Of a stretch of DNA of 7,593 bases, positions 5,426 through 7,593 are shown piece by piece (position 1 is the first letter of the stretch; the number at the start of each line of letters is the position of its first letter). The DNA is from Betaproteobacteria bacterium (GTDB lineage: Bacteria; Pseudomonadota; Gammaproteobacteria; Burkholderiales; SG8-39), in assembly GCA_019237595.1 (NCBI GenBank), contig JAFAGU010000065.1, positions 1-7,593 of the forward strand. The letters run 5' to 3'. Both the position numbers and the translations under genes were made by a program. The notes under the pieces were generated by a model. The model worked only from the letters and a program-made list of their open reading frames with translations, was not told where the DNA came from and searched no databases.

Positions 5426-6382
5426 ATGATAAGGCTCTTCGCCGCCGCGGCGCTCGCCGCTTTCGCAGGCCTCGCCGCGGCCCAGCCCTTTCCTTCGCGC
5501 CCCGTTACGCTCGTCGTGCCCTTCCCGCCAGGGGGCTCGACCGACACGGCCGCTCGCCTCATCGGCGAGGCGATGCGGCCCTCGCTCGGGCAGCCGGTCG
5601 TGACCGAGAACGTGGGCGGCGCGAACGGGAGCATCGCGCTCGCTCGCGTGGCGCGCTCGGCGCCGGACGGCTACACGATCGACATCGGCCAGTGGGACAC
5701 GCATGTCGGCGCGATCATCTACCCGATCAGCTTCGACCTCGAGAAGGACTTCGCACCGATCGGGCTGATGAGCATCAACCCGCAGCTCCTTATTGCGCGC
5801 AAGAACTTTCCGGCCGACGACCTGAAGGGGCTCGTCGCCTGGATGAAGGCGAACCCGGGAAGCGCCACGCTGGTCGAGCAGACTTCCGCCGCGAAGCTGG
5901 GCGGCCTGCTGCTCCAGAAGGCAACCGGCAGCGAAATACGGTTCATCCCGTTCCGCGGCGCGGCGCCCGGCATGCAGGCTCTCCTCGGCGACCAGGTGGA
6001 CCTCCTCATCGCGCAGGCGGCGGTGATCATGCCGCACGTGCGCGCCGGAGCCGTGAAGCTCTTCGCCAATCTCTCGCCGGCACGCTCGCCTTCGCTTCCC
6101 AACGTCCCGACCGCCGATGAAGCGGGCGTGCGCGGCCTCTACCTCTCCGGGTGGTTCGGCCTCTTCGCGCCGCGCGGCACGCCGAAGGAAGTGGTCGCGA
6201 AGCTGAATTCGTCGATGGCGCAGGCGCTCCTCGACCCCAAGGTGCGCGAGCGCTTCGCCGAGCTCGGGCTCGACATCGCTGGCAAGGAGCAGCAGTCGCC
6301 CGAGGGCTTCGCCGCCTTCCTCAAGGCCGACATGGACAAGTGGTGGCCGATCATCAAGGCGGCGAACATCAAGGTCGAATAG
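5426..6382 (+). CDS. Second Bug/TctC-family periplasmic substrate-binding protein
   Basis: This 318-residue exported receptor belongs to the same family as the gene at 713-1669 and happens to have the same length. The signal peptide has Arg3, an Ala/Leu-rich core 5-18 and likely cleavage after A-A-A at residue 19. The mature protein opens P-F-P-S-R-P-V-T-L-V-V, then the ligand loop P-F-P-P-G-G-S-T-D at 32-40, the E-N-V-G-G-A-N-G segment at 61-68 and A-P-D-G-Y-T at 79-84. Residues 85-100 (Trp90, H93) differ from the other copy and probably line another ligand pocket. The two proteins share only the family motifs and scattered residues, so they are old paralogues rather than a recent duplication. 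A strong ribosome binding site supports ATG 5426. It is divergent from the hydroxy acid oxidase and lies 11 bp upstream of the sensor gene, so it probably forms an operon with the sensor and dedA. No TctA/TctB gene is seen. A hydroxy or keto acid ligand is a guess from context. Confidence 0.94.
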   Translation: MIRLFAAAALAAFAGLAAAQPFPSRPVTLVVPFPPGGSTDTAARLIGEAMRPSLGQPVVTENVGGANGSIALARVARSAPDGYTIDIGQWDTHVGAIIYPISFDLEKDFAPIGLMSINPQLLIARKNFPADDLKGLVAWMKANPGSATLVEQTSAAKLGGLLLQKATGSEIRFIPFRGAAPGMQALLGDQVDLLIAQAAVIMPHVRAGAVKLFANLSPARSPSLPNVPTADEAGVRGLYLSGWFGLFAPRGTPKEVVAKLNSSMAQALLDPKVRERFAELGLDIAGKEQQSPEGFAAFLKADMDKWWPIIKAANIKVE

Positions 6383-6393
6383 GGCGCATCGTC

Positions 6394-7305
6394 GTGACCC
6401 TGCGCGGGCAACTCGTCCTTCTTGTCTTCGCGACCCTCGTTCCGGTGCTCGCGTTCACGGGATTTGCCGCCATGCAGGTGGTCCGGCACGAGTTCGATTC
6501 GACCAAGCGCTCGGCACAGGACCGCGCTCGCGCCGTCATGACGGCGATCGATGCCAGGGCGCAGGGCCATGTCACCGCGCTCGAGGTGCTCGCTTCGTCG
6601 AGCCTGCTGACGCGCGGCAACCTGCGCGCTTTCCACGCCGATGCGGCGGACGCGCTCGCGTCCCAGCCTGACTGGGCGAGCCTGCGTCTCGCCGCGCCGA
6701 GCGGCGAAGTGCTGTTCGATGCTGCGAAACCCTTCGGCACGCGCTCGCCGTCCATCGAGGACGAGGCGGCGCTTGGGCGCGCCCTGACGCAGCAGAAGGC
6801 GTCCTTCGGCGCCGTCGTGCGCAGCGCGGCGCGCGAGGAGCCGGTCTTGTCCATCGATCTACCCGTCGTGCGTCGCGGGAAAGTCCCGTATGTGCTCTCC
6901 CTGCTCGTCAAACCGGAATCGTTCCGCGCGCCGATCGAGGCGCAGCGCTCGCCGCAAGGCTCGGTGAGCGGCCTCACCGATGCGGACGGCCGGTTCATCG
7001 CGCGCATTCCGCCGCGGCCGATGGGGTCGCTGTCTGGCGAAGGATTCCGCAAGGCCGTCTCCCAGGCCCCCGAGGGCTGGTATCGAAGCGTGTCCATCGA
7101 GAAGGTGCACAACTACACGGCGCACGTGACCTCAAGCCTGACCGGCTGGCACCTCGGCCTCGCCATCCCGACCTCGATCATCGACCAGCCGATGGAGCGC
7201 GCGGCTACGGCCATGGGCGCCGGGGCGCTCCTCTCCATCCTCGTCGCGCTCGGCGTCGCCTTTTGGCTGGGGCGCAGGATCGCGGCGCCCATCGAGGATG
7301 GCTGA
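6394..7305 (+). CDS. Membrane-anchored Cache-like sensor protein lacking an output domain
   Basis: This protein of 303 residues has helix 1 at about 6-28, a large extracytoplasmic region 29-270 and helix 2 at about 272-292. Its layout and segments such as L-R-G-Q-L-V-L-L-V near the N-terminus, D-G-R-F-I-A-R at 198-204, E-G-W-Y at 227-230 and W-L-G-R-R-I-A-A-P-I at 291-300 match the input half of double-Cache sensor kinases. In those proteins the last segment enters a HAMP linker, then kinase or cyclase domains. Here the frame stops at E-D-G after residue 300, with no HAMP, HisKA or GGDEF region. GTG 6394 starts just before helix 1; AGGG at 6381-6384 is a weak ribosome binding site 9 bases upstream. 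The gene follows the Bug gene by 11 bp and overlaps dedA by 8 bp. It may be a remnant of a kinase gene cut by a deletion, or a receptor working with a separate partner. The Cache call rests on layout and is moderately secure. Confidence 0.72.
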   Translation: MTLRGQLVLLVFATLVPVLAFTGFAAMQVVRHEFDSTKRSAQDRARAVMTAIDARAQGHVTALEVLASSSLLTRGNLRAFHADAADALASQPDWASLRLAAPSGEVLFDAAKPFGTRSPSIEDEAALGRALTQQKASFGAVVRSAAREEPVLSIDLPVVRRGKVPYVLSLLVKPESFRAPIEAQRSPQGSVSGLTDADGRFIARIPPRPMGSLSGEGFRKAVSQAPEGWYRSVSIEKVHNYTAHVTSSLTGWHLGLAIPTSIIDQPMERAATAMGAGALLSILVALGVAFWLGRRIAAPIEDG

Positions 7306-7593
7306 GCTGCTCGAGCGCTACGGCGCGGCGCTGGTCTTCCTCAATGTGCTCGCCGAGCAGCTCGGGCTGCCTGTTCCAGCGATGCCGACCATCATGGTCG
7401 CCGGCGCCATGGCCGCGGAGGAGCGCTTTCCGATCGCTGCGCTGCTCGCCGCCGTTTTCCCCGCCGCGATGCTGGGCAACGTCATCCTGTACTCGCTGGG
7501 CAGCCGTTACGGTCACCGGGTGATGAGGCTCCTGTGCGCCATCGCGCTATCGCCCGATTCGTGCGTGCGGCAGACCTCGCTGCATTTCGAGCG
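7298..7593 (+). CDS. DedA-family membrane protein, 3'-truncated by the window edge
   Basis: The frame from ATG 7298 is open to the window end and gives 98 residues of a DedA/VTT-domain inner-membrane protein. Members of this family support envelope homeostasis; some are reported as flippases for undecaprenyl phosphate or phospholipids. Evidence includes the N-terminal E-Q-L-G-L-P-V-P at 19-26 with a conserved-type acidic Glu19, followed by M-V-A-G-A-M-A-A, a hydrophobic segment around 48-65 with G-N-V-I-L-Y, then S-L-G-S-R-Y-G and the L-S-P-D-S-C-V-R-Q stretch before H-F-E-R at the end. The last two features are typical of the DedA subgroup that sometimes carries a C-terminal rhodanese domain, but that region is outside the window. 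The start overlaps the sensor stop by 8 bp (7298-7305), so translation is probably coupled. Only a GAGG directly abutting the ATG is seen as a ribosome site. Confidence 0.85.
   Translation, partial: MAELLERYGAALVFLNVLAEQLGLPVPAMPTIMVAGAMAAEERFPIAALLAAVFPAAMLGNVILYSLGSRYGHRVMRLLCAIALSPDSCVRQTSLHFE

Noticed and set aside
4435..5634. A 399-codon minus-strand frame over the oxidase and the start of the second Bug gene
   Set aside because: It is frame-shifted relative to the oxidase, whose catalytic residues are all in the other frame, and it crosses the divergent junction.
6151..6393. N-terminal extension of the sensor protein
   Set aside because: It overlaps the Bug gene in another frame and would put 80 Arg-rich residues ahead of the first membrane helix. 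GTG 6394 gives a normal N-terminus.
1..7593. Mobile elements, CRISPR arrays, tRNA/rRNA genes, riboswitches or a defence system
   Set aside because: No terminal inverted repeats with a transposase, no regularly spaced repeats and no RNA-gene signatures were seen. The reading frames are ordinary metabolic, transport, translation and envelope families.

Overview
The window is a GC-rich, densely packed piece of bacterial chromosome. It most resembles a betaproteobacterium, perhaps Burkholderiales-like. The support is two Bug/TctC-type periplasmic binding proteins (a family greatly expanded in that group), a YheS-type ABC-F protein, a DedA protein of the E-Q-x-G-L-P-x-P type, GTG starts and almost no intergenic space. 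Lineage is inferred from gene content and style, not from a marker gene. No mobile element, CRISPR array, tRNA or rRNA was seen.

Layout. (1) 1-726 (+) is the 3' part of a 2-dehydro-3-deoxygalactonokinase gene (dgoK). (2) 713-1669 (-) is a Bug/TctC binding protein, convergent with dgoK and overlapping its end by 14 bp. (3) A 53-bp divergent intergenic region (1670-1722) holds candidate promoters and a perfect 9-bp inverted repeat that covers the GTG start of the next gene. (4) 1723-3582 (+) is a full-length YheS-like ABC-F ATPase, followed by an 87-bp gap with a GC-rich hairpin. (5) 3670-4308 (+) is a GNAT-fold acetyltransferase. (6) 4305-5405 (-) is an FMN-dependent alpha-hydroxy acid oxidase/dehydrogenase; it is convergent with the GNAT gene, and their stop codons interlock in one CTAG. 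(7) Only 20 bp separates its start from that of 5426-6382 (+), a second Bug/TctC protein. (8) 6394-7305 (+) is a two-helix membrane sensor with a large periplasmic Cache-like domain. It ends where a HAMP domain would begin, so it has no output domain. (9) 7298-7593 (+) is the N-terminal part of a DedA-family membrane protein that overlaps the sensor gene by 8 bp and runs off the window.

How the genes may work together. The left edge belongs to sugar-acid catabolism: DgoK is the kinase of the De Ley-Doudoroff galactonate route. The oxidase, second Bug protein and sensor suggest capture, sensing and FMN-dependent oxidation of a small hydroxy acid, but the ligand cannot be read from sequence. 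Neither Bug protein has a TctA/TctB membrane partner here, so both are orphan receptors within this window. The YheS, GNAT and DedA genes look like ordinary neighbours.

I found no clear new multi-gene system. The most unusual points are the output-less sensor joined to dedA, the tight divergent oxidase/Bug pair, and the inverted repeat over the yheS-like start codon.
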